Shown piece by piece: positions 31,567 through 40,970 of a stretch of DNA of 49,174 nucleotides. Source of the stretch: an uncultured Treponema sp. Its GTDB lineage: Bacteria; Spirochaetota; Spirochaetia; Treponematales; Treponemataceae. The notes below the pieces were generated by a model that was given only the letters and a program-made list of their open reading frames with translations, ran no database searches and was not told the origin of the DNA. Every line of letters starts with the position of its first letter. Position 1 is the stretch's first letter. Made by a program: the position numbers and the translations under genes. The stretch lies in the NCBI GenBank assembly GCA_946532115.1, contig CAMNBC010000002.1:1-49174 (forward strand), read 5' to 3'.

Positions 31567-31614
31567 GCCGAAAATAGCAAAACAGATCAAAGGCAAGCTG
31601 TGCTTGCCGACTTT
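31567..31614. repeat. Dispersed palindromic element family A, short form
   Basis: GCCGAAAATAGC...AGGCAAGCTGTGCTTGCCGACTTT, directly abutting the upstream TAA stop. Confidence 0.75.
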
Positions 31615-31635
31615 AAAAAGAACACGGAGTTTTTT

Positions 31636-34239
31636 TTGTCAGAAAGCTTATTTGAACAAATAAAACTTACTCAGGAACCCCTGGCTGCACGTATGCGGCC
31701 AAGAAATCTTGATGAGTATATAGGTCAGGATCATATTGTCGGTAAAGGCAGATTATTGCGCCGTGCAATTGCAGCAGATCAGCTTACATCTGTCATTTTT
31801 TACGGACCTCCAGGAAGCGGAAAAACAACTCTTGCCCGTGTAATTGCAAATCATACAAAATCAAACTTTCTTACCCTTAATGCAGTTCTGACTGGCGTTC
31901 AGAATATCCGTGATTCAATTAAACAGGCCGAAGATTATTACAATTTATATTCTAAACGTACAATTTTATTTGTTGACGAAGTACACCGCTGGAATAAGAG
32001 CCAGCAGGATGCTCTTTTGCCCTGGGTAGAAAACGGCACAATTATTTTAATTGGAGCAACTACAGAAAATCCTTTTTTTGAAGTAAATAAAGCGCTGGTT
32101 TCACGTTCACGCGTTTTTCAGCTAAAACCTCTCACCTATAAAGATCTTGAAAAAGCTGCACACCAGGCTTTAACTGATGTAGAACGCGGTTATGGACACT
32201 GGAAAGTTGAGTTCGAAGCCGGAGCGCTTGAACATTTAATTGAAACTGCAAATGGCGATGCACGTTCCCTGCTTAATGCCCTGGAGCTGGCAATTGAAAC
32301 TACACCGGAAAAATGGGCCCCTTATGCAGAGCCTCCGGTTCCAGCCTACGGGACTCAGATTTACATTTCAAAAGAAGCAGCAGAAGAATCTATTCAGAAA
32401 AAAGTTGTTCTATATGACCGTGACGGAGATTACCATTACGATATTATCAGTGCATTTATAAAGAGTTTACGGGGGCGGGATCCGGATGCAGCCTGTTACT
32501 GGCTTGCCAGAATGGTTGCTGCAGGAGAAGATCCTCATTTTATTTTCCGAAGAATGCTTATTTCTGCATGTGAAGATACAGGTCTTGCAGATCCTCAGGC
32601 CGTTTCTATTGTTAATTCCTGCGCAGAAGCATATGACCGCGTTGGAATGCCAGAAGGCAGGTATTTTCTTGCACACGCAGCATTGTATCTTGCAACAGCT
32701 CCTAAATCAAACAGCAGCATGGCATTCTTTGATGCACTTGCTTCCGTTGAAAAAGAAGATGCAGAAGTGCCAAATCATCTTAAAGACAATAGCCGCGATG
32801 CAGAAGGTTTTGGACACGGAGCCGGGTACCTCTACCCTCACGCTTACCGCGACCATTGGGTTGCACAGCAGTATCTGCCTGATACATTGACCGGCCGGGT
32901 ATTTTACACTCCAAGCACACAGGGTTACGAAGCAACAATTCGTGAAGAAGTACTTTCAAGACGTGAACTTCAGATTGCAGCAATACTCGAAAAAGCACAG
33001 AATCATGGAGAATACACAACAGATGAACTTGCATCATCTCCAGAAACGACTGGCTCAATAAACGTATTCAGTGCCAGAAAAAACAATTCAACCAGTTCTG
33101 GTATACAAAATGCTGAAAAATCAGAATTCGGCGAAAATCCAATTTCCGAATGGTGGATTAATGAGCATTTTAAGAGTGGCAATGTAAAAACAGAAGAAAA
33201 TCTCACATTCAGCCCTAAGGATCCTGCAAAAGAAGTGGTTTTAGACAGGGCAGAACGTTTCTGGCAGCAGAGACTTGATTCAAACCGTGCAGAGGTTCTT
33301 CTTGGAATACGAGATACTATGATTTCGATGGCAGAATTATTACGCCATCACCGTTCTTTAATCTGGAATGCAGATAATGGACTTTTACTATGGGATATTG
33401 CACGAAAAACTCCGGAAGGAGTTACCTGTGGTGTGTGCCGTAGTGAAAAAGGAATGCAAATTCTCGAACAATACGGACGTACCTTAGGAAGCCTCGACCG
33501 GCCAATTTTACAGTATCGTGGAAATTCAATTTCCACCGATTTTCTGACACAAAAAGATTTTTACAATATTTTGGTTAAATTCCAGTATAACGGAGCTGTA
33601 TTTGACAGAGTATTCTTTACTGACCCGTTTGCAAGCGAGCCTTCAATTATTGCACTTGCAGATTCTCTTGCCGGCATAATGACTCCTCAGAAAGACACAG
33701 ACTCAGAAGATGCATCCCCGGCAATTCCTTATACAGATACCGATAAAATTGTAGAAAAAGCAGGTGAAGATTTTGCCTATGAATGTCCTCTTGCATCAGG
33801 CTGGAAAGTAATTATTTCTCAGAAAATTCCATGCCGTGGACAGCATATAAGTGACATTGTACGCAAGCAGATTCTCTCGCCGGAAAGTCTTTCTCCATTC
33901 CGGGAAATACTGGATAAAATGGAAGCCGCAGAACAGGAATTCTTTGGAGACAGAGATAATCCTCTGTTCTCCTGGGATGGAATCTACATCGCAAACATTT
34001 TCCGCAAGCGAGGCTTTACAGTAAAAGCCGCTTCCCAGGTCCTCACAGAAAAACGCCGTATAACACCATCCGAGATAGAAAAATGGTTCAACCCCGAAAG
34101 TTCAGCATACGGAGCAAAAATGTGCGAGGCCTGCGGCAGTTCAGAATTACAGAAAATTGTAAACCTCTTGATTACCGCATGCGATCGCACAATATTTGAG
34201 TGGAAAAGCGAAATCGCATTTTTTACTATTGAGCATTAA
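31636..34239 (+). CDS. RarA/MgsA-family AAA+ ATPase with long C-terminal extension
   Basis: [50 protein letters not shown]. Start probably TTG at 31636 (cggag RBS). About 450 aa beyond the RarA-like core. Confidence 0.88.
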   Translation: MSESLFEQIKLTQEPLAARMRPRNLDEYIGQDHIVGKGRLLRRAIAADQLTSVIFYGPPGSGKTTLARVIANHTKSNFLTLNAVLTGVQNIRDSIKQAEDYYNLYSKRTILFVDEVHRWNKSQQDALLPWVENGTIILIGATTENPFFEVNKALVSRSRVFQLKPLTYKDLEKAAHQALTDVERGYGHWKVEFEAGALEHLIETANGDARSLLNALELAIETTPEKWAPYAEPPVPAYGTQIYISKEAAEESIQKKVVLYDRDGDYHYDIISAFIKSLRGRDPDAACYWLARMVAAGEDPHFIFRRMLISACEDTGLADPQAVSIVNSCAEAYDRVGMPEGRYFLAHAALYLATAPKSNSSMAFFDALASVEKEDAEVPNHLKDNSRDAEGFGHGAGYLYPHAYRDHWVAQQYLPDTLTGRVFYTPSTQGYEATIREEVLSRRELQIAAILEKAQNHGEYTTDELASSPETTGSINVFSARKNNSTSSGIQNAEKSEFGENPISEWWINEHFKSGNVKTEENLTFSPKDPAKEVVLDRAERFWQQRLDSNRAEVLLGIRDTMISMAELLRHHRSLIWNADNGLLLWDIARKTPEGVTCGVCRSEKGMQILEQYGRTLGSLDRPILQYRGNSISTDFLTQKDFYNILVKFQYNGAVFDRVFFTDPFASEPSIIALADSLAGIMTPQKDTDSEDASPAIPYTDTDKIVEKAGEDFAYECPLASGWKVIISQKIPCRGQHISDIVRKQILSPESLSPFREILDKMEAAEQEFFGDRDNPLFSWDGIYIANIFRKRGFTVKAASQVLTEKRRITPSEIEKWFNPESSAYGAKMCEACGSSELQKIVNLLITACDRTIFEWKSEIAFFTIEH

Positions 34240-35954
34240 TCTCGGATTGAATCTATATTTGCTTTACCGCCTGGAACAAAAGGAAGTACATTTTCTTCTG
34301 AATCAACGCTGATACGAACAAAACATGGTCTGTTCTGACGTTTATTGTCGAATGCCTTTTTATACCAGTCCGGATCACTGTCACCGTCAATTGCCTCAAT
34401 ACCAAATCCTTTTGCAATTTCAAGAAGTTCTGGTGAACGACCAAAAATAGAAGCACTGTAATTCTTATCAAAAAGGAATTTCTGCTGCTGGTAAACCATA
34501 CCTAAAGTTCCATTTTCAAATACAATTACAGTTACGGGAAGATTCAATTCTGCAAGAGTTGCCATTTCCTGAATATTCATCATAATTGAACCGTCACCGC
34601 TAAAACATACAATTCTCTTTTCAGGATTAGCAATTGCCGCTCCGATTGCTGCAGGTAAACCAAACCCCATTGTTCCAAGACTTCCCGAAGTCAGGAATGA
34701 ACGAGGTCTTTCAACTGGATAATATTGAGCAGCCCACATCTGATGCTGTCCTACATCTGTTGTAGCAATCAAACCATCAGCTGCAATTCCAGCCTCACTT
34801 GCAAGTTGTGGAATTTTAGAAATAATTTCACGAGGATTAGCAAGCTTTTCATTTTTAGGACGGCCGCACTCAACAGAGTGACATTCGCTCTTAAGCTTTC
34901 TGATTTTCTTTAACCAGTTTTCTTCACTTGTGATTTTCTTTTCGCTTACAAGCTGGGCAATTACAGGAAATACAGATTCAACATCTGCTACTACAGAAAT
35001 ATAAGATTCAAGAATCTTATCAACTTCTGCAGCATCAATATCAATATGAACAATCTTTGCATCTGGACAGAATTTACTTACAACACCAGTTGCACGATCA
35101 TCAAAACGAACTCCCGCAGCAATTACAAGATCTGCATCGTGCATCGCAACATTTGCAGCATGACTTCCGTGCATACCAACCATGCCGATAAAGCATTCAG
35201 AACTTTCAGGTACGCAGCCAAGGCCCATAAGACTGGTTACTACAGGAAGCTTATAATTCTGCAGAAAGGCTTTGATTCCGCCTGCGGCTTCTTCTGAATC
35301 GCAGCCACCGCCACAGTAAAGAACCGGGCGTTTTGCTGCTGTCAGCAGGTCTGTAATCTTTCCCATTTTTTCAGAATACTCATCAATAGGAGTATGGAAA
35401 CGGATATCGTGCAAACGGATTTTTTTGATGTCCGGCCAGGTATCAAAATCACATTCCTTGAGCTGAACGTCGCGGGGAACATCAATCAAAACTGGACCAG
35501 GGCGGCCACTTGTGGCAATCTCAAAGGCCTTAGGAATTGCGTCCAGCAAATCATAAGGAGTTTTTATAAAAATAGAATGCTTTGTAATTGGGAAGGAAAG
35601 CCCAAATGTATCTGCTTCCTGAAAGGCATCGGTTCCGATGAGACTTGTGTTTACCTGTCCTGTAATTGCGATGATTGGGATAGAATCTGCGCGGGCATCT
35701 GCAATTGCAGTAAGAAGATTCATGGCACCCGGGCCGCTTGTTGCAAGACAAACTGCAGGCTTACCTGTAGAACGTGCCATACCCTGGGCAATGAATCCGG
35801 CAGCCTGCTCGTGGCGCACAAGGACGTGTCGGATTGAAGAGCGGTTGAGTTCGTCATAAAGAGGGAGAATAGAGCCTCCAGGAATTCCTGCTACGGTTTC
35901 AATACCATACATTTCCAGTAACTTAACAATAATTTGTGCGCCAGTGTGTTTCAT
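34236..35954 (-). CDS. ilvB: Acetolactate synthase large subunit (ThDP-dependent)
   Basis: GIPGGSILPLYDEL, RHEQAAGFIAQGMARSTGKPAVCLATSGPGA, GDGSIMMNIQEMATLAELNLPVTVIVFENGTLGMV. Start refined to MKHTGAQIIVKLLEMYG. Confidence 0.93.
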   Translation of the reverse strand: MKHTGAQIIVKLLEMYGIETVAGIPGGSILPLYDELNRSSIRHVLVRHEQAAGFIAQGMARSTGKPAVCLATSGPGAMNLLTAIADARADSIPIIAITGQVNTSLIGTDAFQEADTFGLSFPITKHSIFIKTPYDLLDAIPKAFEIATSGRPGPVLIDVPRDVQLKECDFDTWPDIKKIRLHDIRFHTPIDEYSEKMGKITDLLTAAKRPVLYCGGGCDSEEAAGGIKAFLQNYKLPVVTSLMGLGCVPESSECFIGMVGMHGSHAANVAMHDADLVIAAGVRFDDRATGVVSKFCPDAKIVHIDIDAAEVDKILESYISVVADVESVFPVIAQLVSEKKITSEENWLKKIRKLKSECHSVECGRPKNEKLANPREIISKIPQLASEAGIAADGLIATTDVGQHQMWAAQYYPVERPRSFLTSGSLGTMGFGLPAAIGAAIANPEKRIVCFSGDGSIMMNIQEMATLAELNLPVTVIVFENGTLGMVYQQQKFLFDKNYSASIFGRSPELLEIAKGFGIEAIDGDSDPDWYKKAFDNKRQNRPCFVRISVDSEENVLPFVPGGKANIDSIRD

Positions 35955-35972
35955 TTGTTTCTCCTGTTTCGT

Positions 35973-36000
35973 GTCATCCTCCGGCTTGACCGGAGGATCT
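35973..36000. repeat. Palindromic repeat family B
   Basis: GTCATCCTCCGGCTTGACCGGAGGATCT, inside the ilvB 5' leader. Confidence 0.8.
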
Positions 36001-36007
36001 TTTATAT

Positions 36008-36035
36008 AAAAAAAAGCTCCCCGACCGGAGAGCTT
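36008..36035 (-). terminator. Intrinsic terminator/attenuator in the ilvB leader
   Basis: Minus strand AAGCTCTCC-GGTC-GGGGAGCTT followed by T8. Confidence 0.85.
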
Positions 36036-36081
36036 CTTTCTTATATTTTTGCTTTTGCCAAAATATATCATTCACTCCCGG

Positions 36082-36141
36082 TTATCTTATAACCTGTACG
36101 ACGAGGACTGATACGACTTTGACCAAAGAGTTAAATTTCAT
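36082..36141 (-). CDS. Branched-chain amino acid leader peptide MKFNSLVKVVSVLVVQVIR
   Basis: ATG AAA TTT AAC TCT TTG GTC AAA GTC GTA TCA GTC CTC GTC GTA CAG GTT ATA AGA TAA; 10 of 19 residues are V/L/I (7 Val); upstream of ilvB with attenuator hairpins. Confidence 0.8.
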   Translation of the reverse strand: MKFNSLVKVVSVLVVQVIR

Positions 36142-36204
36142 ACAATATATTTTCCAAATTTTTGAAGTTGTGTCAAGACAAGATTTATAATATAATAATT
36201 AAAA

Positions 36205-37734
36205 ATGTCATTAAATTGTAATGAAATAAATCTTATTCTGAATGAATTAAACCTTGAAGGTGCATTTATTCAGGATATTATTCAACCCGGATATGATACT
36301 CTTGCTTTGTACACTTATAAGGAAGGCAGTGCAAAAACTGTACTCATTTGTACAGCTCAAAATTCCGTTCGGCTTAATGAGACTCGCAGAAAAATTACAA
36401 AAAATGAAAAACCCCTGCGTTTTATGGAATTTCTCCGATCCAGAATTAAAGGCTGCCGCATAAATTCTGTTACACAACTTGGTTTCGAACGTGTAATAAA
36501 ATTTGAATTAAGCAGAATTGTTTCGGAGAAACCTGGAAATTCCTCAAAAGACTATATTCATATTTCTTTAATTAAAAAACCGGTTCTTTCAAAAGAAGAA
36601 ATAGAAGCACAGAATGGACCCGAAGAATATGAAGAAAACTATATTCTTTATGTAAAATTATGGAATAATGCAGCTAATGTAATTCTTTGTGATGTTAATA
36701 GCATAATCCTTGAACCTATGTTCCGAAGACCTGAACGAAACGAAGTAAAGGATGAAAAGTTTCTGATCGAAGTTCGGACTCTGGAAGAAAGCGAAGTGCT
36801 TTTAAAGTATCCGGTTCGTGGATGGAATGAATATCCGTCTTTTAACGCTTATATTGACTGGTGGTATTCTGAACATTCTGATACCCTCTCCCGTGAGGCT
36901 CTTTTAGAAAAAGCAGAGAAGTGGTACAACACAGCCCGTTCTAAAAAGGAATCTGCACTTCATAACCTGGAATCTAAACTGGAAAGTTTTAAGAATGCAG
37001 GTCAATTGAAACATCAGGGAGATCTGATATTAAGTTTTGGTCATTTAATAGACGGAACCTCCCGATACCTTGAATGTGAAGATTATGAATCTGGAAAAAC
37101 GGTACGGCTTTTGATAGACCCTAAAAAATCTGCACAGGAAAATGCACAGGACTATTACAAGCAATATAAAAAATCAATTTCCGGTACTGAAGAACTTGCC
37201 CGCGATATTGAAATAACAAAGAAACAACTTGAAAAACTTGATTCACTTTACGAAGAAATCAAAAACGAAAAGAATCCTGTAAAAATAGAACAGCTTTTAC
37301 GCCGTGATACAACTCCTAAACAGCAGCAGAAAAAAACACACCCTGGGCTGGATTATACTGTTAACGGCTGGTACATTCTTGTTGGACGTGATGCAAACGA
37401 AAATGATGAACTTTTACGACATCATGTTCGTGGAGATGACTTATGGCTTCATGTCCGCGACTTTCCGGGTGGTTATGTATTTATAAAAGCAAGAAAAGGA
37501 AAAACTGTTCCCCTTGATATTCTGTTAGACGCTGCTAATCTTGCTGTATATTATTCTAAGGCACGCAATGCAGGAAAGACTGACCTTTATTACACACACG
37601 TAAAATATCTCCGAAGAGCCAAAAATGGCCCTAAAGGACTTGTACTTCCAACACAAGAAAAAAATCTATGTATCACTCCAGACAAGGCTAGACTTGCCAT
37701 GCTTGATTCACTGCATCAAGAAGCTCAAATATGA
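36205..37734 (+). CDS. rqcH: NFACT-family protein, RqcH-like ribosome quality control factor
   Basis: C-terminal NFACT-R domain: GWYILVGRDANENDELLRHHVRGDDLWLHVRDFPGGYVFIK; N-terminal NFACT-N-like region. Confidence 0.85.
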   Translation: MSLNCNEINLILNELNLEGAFIQDIIQPGYDTLALYTYKEGSAKTVLICTAQNSVRLNETRRKITKNEKPLRFMEFLRSRIKGCRINSVTQLGFERVIKFELSRIVSEKPGNSSKDYIHISLIKKPVLSKEEIEAQNGPEEYEENYILYVKLWNNAANVILCDVNSIILEPMFRRPERNEVKDEKFLIEVRTLEESEVLLKYPVRGWNEYPSFNAYIDWWYSEHSDTLSREALLEKAEKWYNTARSKKESALHNLESKLESFKNAGQLKHQGDLILSFGHLIDGTSRYLECEDYESGKTVRLLIDPKKSAQENAQDYYKQYKKSISGTEELARDIEITKKQLEKLDSLYEEIKNEKNPVKIEQLLRRDTTPKQQQKKTHPGLDYTVNGWYILVGRDANENDELLRHHVRGDDLWLHVRDFPGGYVFIKARKGKTVPLDILLDAANLAVYYSKARNAGKTDLYYTHVKYLRRAKNGPKGLVLPTQEKNLCITPDKARLAMLDSLHQEAQI

Positions 37735-38669
37735 AAGTAAATTGTCCAAATCTAGAAAATAGAAACAGGAAATACCAGGGAAAAAGTCTTTCTAACTTTT
37801 CTTCGACAAAAGCTTTTATCCGTACATTATTCCAACCATATACATCACCGTATGTACTGATGCTTATATTTGTTGTATTAAAAGATTTTTTTCTGCTTCA
37901 ACTTCATCAAAAATTTCATTTGTCTAAAAGACCAGTAATAAATGTTGATACGGAAATTGATAAAAAAATTCCTTTTTCTCCTGAGCATGTAAAAACTTAT
38001 ATTAGTTTTATTGATTATTTTATAAAGCCGGCTGATATGCTGGAAAAACGCATGGGATATAAATACGCAAGCCAGTACGTTTGTCTTTATCTGAAATTTC
38101 TTTCTACACTCTACAAGAATTCAGCTTCTATTTACCGTCATTGCATGACAACCACCACAAGACCTAAATATCTTAAGACACAACGATTCCGTGCCATTCA
38201 TTTTTTTGACCCTCATCTGCTTTGCGTACCAAGTCTTCATGTAGCAATTTCTGCAGGTGTATATGCATGGTTCAGGCAGTTTTTTCAGCTTAACATTTTA
38301 CCACAAGAAGATGCACAAATGTATCTTGCAGAAATTAAAGCACATGCAATTTCAATTGTAGAAAGTGTTCTATTCGTAAAGCAGCACAGCGTAAACTGCA
38401 TTCCCCTTGCCCTTTATATGCTCACTTCTACAATGAATAAATCATTTTTTTCGATAGAAGATGCAATTGAGTTTATTGAATCTCTGTTCTTAAACTCAAC
38501 AGAAATTTCTCCGGAAAATCGCAAAGAAATAATTGATTATTTTATTTACATGTACGACCGTGCTCTTCTAGAAAGTAAATATTCAGCAAACTGGCAAAGC
38601 TGTATTCTGCACTGGCTTTCAGATTTTGCAAAGCATACAGGTCAAAATATTAATCTTCGCACAGAATGA
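37731..38669 (+). CDS. Conserved-looking hypothetical protein with PAP2-like residual motifs
   Basis: ATGA overlap with rqcH; FFDPHLLCVPSLHVAISAG and SVLFVKQHSVNCI recall PAP2 motifs. Confidence 0.55.
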   Translation: MKVNCPNLENRNRKYQGKSLSNFSSTKAFIRTLFQPYTSPYVLMLIFVVLKDFFLLQLHQKFHLSKRPVINVDTEIDKKIPFSPEHVKTYISFIDYFIKPADMLEKRMGYKYASQYVCLYLKFLSTLYKNSASIYRHCMTTTTRPKYLKTQRFRAIHFFDPHLLCVPSLHVAISAGVYAWFRQFFQLNILPQEDAQMYLAEIKAHAISIVESVLFVKQHSVNCIPLALYMLTSTMNKSFFSIEDAIEFIESLFLNSTEISPENRKEIIDYFIYMYDRALLESKYSANWQSCILHWLSDFAKHTGQNINLRTE

Positions 38670-38705
38670 TTTGAAAAAAAAGCTGTAATCTGATATTTTT
38701 ATTCT

Positions 38706-40547
38706 ATGAGCAGCGAAAAAGTTTTTACCTCTGATGTAAAAAATCAGGCTGCCCTTCTGGAAGAGTTTTTTTCAAAGCATGAATATCTTTCTTCAGAAGA
38801 AAAGGCGGCTGTCACAAAGGCTTGGTCTCTTTTAACAACTAAGGCCGGAAATACAACCCGAACCGGCGGAGAACCTTACTATCTTCATCCATTAAGAGTT
38901 GCAAATATTCTTGCAGAAAGTAAACTGGATAGCGAAACTCTTGTTGCTGCAATTCTTCATTCTATTAAAGATTTTGAATTATCTGATGAAGAATTAAAAA
39001 CCACTTTTGGTGAAAACATCTGCAATATTATTATAACTGTAAATAAAATCCTCAATCTTCCCATTAATACAAAGACAATTCATCAGTCTGATGCAATCAG
39101 AAACATGCTTTTTGCCATGTGTGATGATGCAAGAATTATACTTATAACCCTTGCCGATCGCCTTGACCGGATCAGAAATATAAAGAATTTCTCGGCTGCT
39201 GACCAGCACACAATTGCTAAAACAATTATTGAAATCTGGGCTCCACTTGCAGACCGTCTTGGTATGCAGGCTGAAAAAAATGAATTTGAAGATTTGAGCT
39301 TAAAATATACAAATCCTGCAGTATTCCAGCAGATAAAAGCAATCGTAGCTCAGAAAAAGGACGAACGGGCAAACTATCTCGAAAAAGCAGTAAACAGTAT
39401 TTATAAGTCCGCAGATAAGATGGGAATGAAAATTGAGATTCAAAGTCGTGCAAAACACTTTTATTCCATCTATCAGAAAATGCGTAAGCGTAATAAAGAG
39501 GCAGGGGAATTGTTTGATTTGCTTGCACTGCGCATTTTGTGTAACACCACTGCAGAATGTTACACTCTTGTTGGAATTGTACACGGACTCTGGAAACCTC
39601 TGGACGGACGTTTTAAGGATTACATTGCAATGCCAAAAAGCAACGGCTATCAGTCTCTGCATACAACTGTAATGTGCGAGGGCAAGCCTCTTGAGATTCA
39701 AATCCGAACTCATGAAATGCATAATATGGCGGAGCATGGTATTGCTTCTCACTGGTTGTATAAAAAAGGAAGCTCACGCGAACTGATTGAAGAAGACAGA
39801 CTTGCAATCATAAATAAACTGCAAAAGTTTAAGGACAGTCTTACAGAGGGCAATAATTTTGAAACACTTAAAAATGAATTTCTTGGTGACGAGATTTATG
39901 TCTTTACTCCAAAGGGAGATGTAAAAAAACTTCCTATGGGAGCAACAGCTATTGACTTTGCATATTCTATACATACAGCTATTGGTGAAAAAATAATTGC
40001 CGCAAAAGCAGATGGTAAGATTATTCCTCTTTCACGTCCATTGCAGAATACACAGATTATTGAAGTTATTACAAATCCTCAGGCTCATCCTACAGAAGCC
40101 CAGCTTAAACTTGTAAAAACCACAAAGGCTCATCAGAAAATCCATTCATGGCTTATGGCTAATGATCCTACCTTCAGTGAAAGACTTGCTCTTAAAGCAG
40201 AAGAAAATGCTGCGGCGGCTGGAATTGAAGGCACAGTGGGAATGGCTGGCGGCGGGGCTATGCATTTTAGCCGCGTCAAAAAATCTCGTCCTAAAAAAGG
40301 TGCTAAAGAGGCAGCCGAAATACGTCCTCAAAAAAAATACGGAGTTCTTGTACAGGGAGAACGCAGGGTGCTATATAATCTGGCACAATGCTGCAAACCT
40401 GTATATCCGGATTTGATTGCAGGCTATGTAACCCGAACAAAAGGCGTATCAATTCATAGGGCAGACTGCCTCATCTACCAGCGAATTCCTCACAAAGAAG
40501 ACCGCAGCGTAGATGTTGCATGGGATACAAAAGATTCAAAAGAATAG
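38706..40547 (+). CDS. RelA/SpoT-family (p)ppGpp synthetase with degenerate HD domain
   Basis: Synthetase core RAKHFYSIYQKM, FKDYIAMPKSNGYQSLHTTVM, EIQIRTHEMHNMAEHGIASHW; TGS domain; HD motif reads LHS instead of LHD. Confidence 0.93.
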   Translation: MSSEKVFTSDVKNQAALLEEFFSKHEYLSSEEKAAVTKAWSLLTTKAGNTTRTGGEPYYLHPLRVANILAESKLDSETLVAAILHSIKDFELSDEELKTTFGENICNIIITVNKILNLPINTKTIHQSDAIRNMLFAMCDDARIILITLADRLDRIRNIKNFSAADQHTIAKTIIEIWAPLADRLGMQAEKNEFEDLSLKYTNPAVFQQIKAIVAQKKDERANYLEKAVNSIYKSADKMGMKIEIQSRAKHFYSIYQKMRKRNKEAGELFDLLALRILCNTTAECYTLVGIVHGLWKPLDGRFKDYIAMPKSNGYQSLHTTVMCEGKPLEIQIRTHEMHNMAEHGIASHWLYKKGSSRELIEEDRLAIINKLQKFKDSLTEGNNFETLKNEFLGDEIYVFTPKGDVKKLPMGATAIDFAYSIHTAIGEKIIAAKADGKIIPLSRPLQNTQIIEVITNPQAHPTEAQLKLVKTTKAHQKIHSWLMANDPTFSERLALKAEENAAAAGIEGTVGMAGGGAMHFSRVKKSRPKKGAKEAAEIRPQKKYGVLVQGERRVLYNLAQCCKPVYPDLIAGYVTRTKGVSIHRADCLIYQRIPHKEDRSVDVAWDTKDSKE

Positions 40548-40551
40548 AAAA

Positions 40552-40851
40552 TTATGAAAGATCCTCTGCCTTTGTAAAGAACAGACTTATTCCTTCATGC
40601 GGAAACTGTTCTTTTACAGTTTCTATGATTTTTTTAATTTTTTGAGCAGCTTCCAGTTCTACATAGGTAAAAAGTACAAAATTCATTTCTGGCCAGACTG
40701 TGTCACCACTTTTTTTTGTACGTATACCGCGTCCCTGAACTTCCGGAATCAGGGTATACTGAACAGATGGAATTTCTTGTTCGAGACGTTCAGTAATATC
40801 TTCCTGAACAGACTGATTTGAAATAATCTCGACTCTATAAAGCTCAGCCAT
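40552..40851 (-). CDS. PII-like/DUF3240-like small protein
   Basis: 99 aa ferredoxin-like pattern MAELYRVEIISNQSVQEDITERLEQEIP...AAQKIKKIIETVKEQFP; last gene after the RND operon. Confidence 0.6.
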   Translation of the reverse strand: MAELYRVEIISNQSVQEDITERLEQEIPSVQYTLIPEVQGRGIRTKKSGDTVWPEMNFVLFTYVELEAAQKIKKIIETVKEQFPHEGISLFFTKAEDLS

Positions 40852-40875
40852 ATTATTATCTCCTAAATCTTAATT

Positions 40876-40970
40876 AAGTCGGCAAGCACAGCTTGCCTCT
40901 GAGGCATTTTTTCGATGAACCTAAAACGACCCTGTCGGCTCGTTTTTTAACGGTTCTTCGATTTTCGCCT
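40876..40970. repeat. Dispersed palindromic element family A, long form, overlapping the RND 3' end
   Basis: Minus-strand GGCGAAAATCGAAGAACCGTTAAAAAACGAGCCGACAGGGTCGTTTTAGGTTCATCGAAAAAATGCCTCAGAGGCAAGCTGTGCTTGCCGACTT. Confidence 0.85.

Noticed and set aside
35394-35837. 147-aa plus-strand ORF
   Set aside because: Antisense to ilvB.
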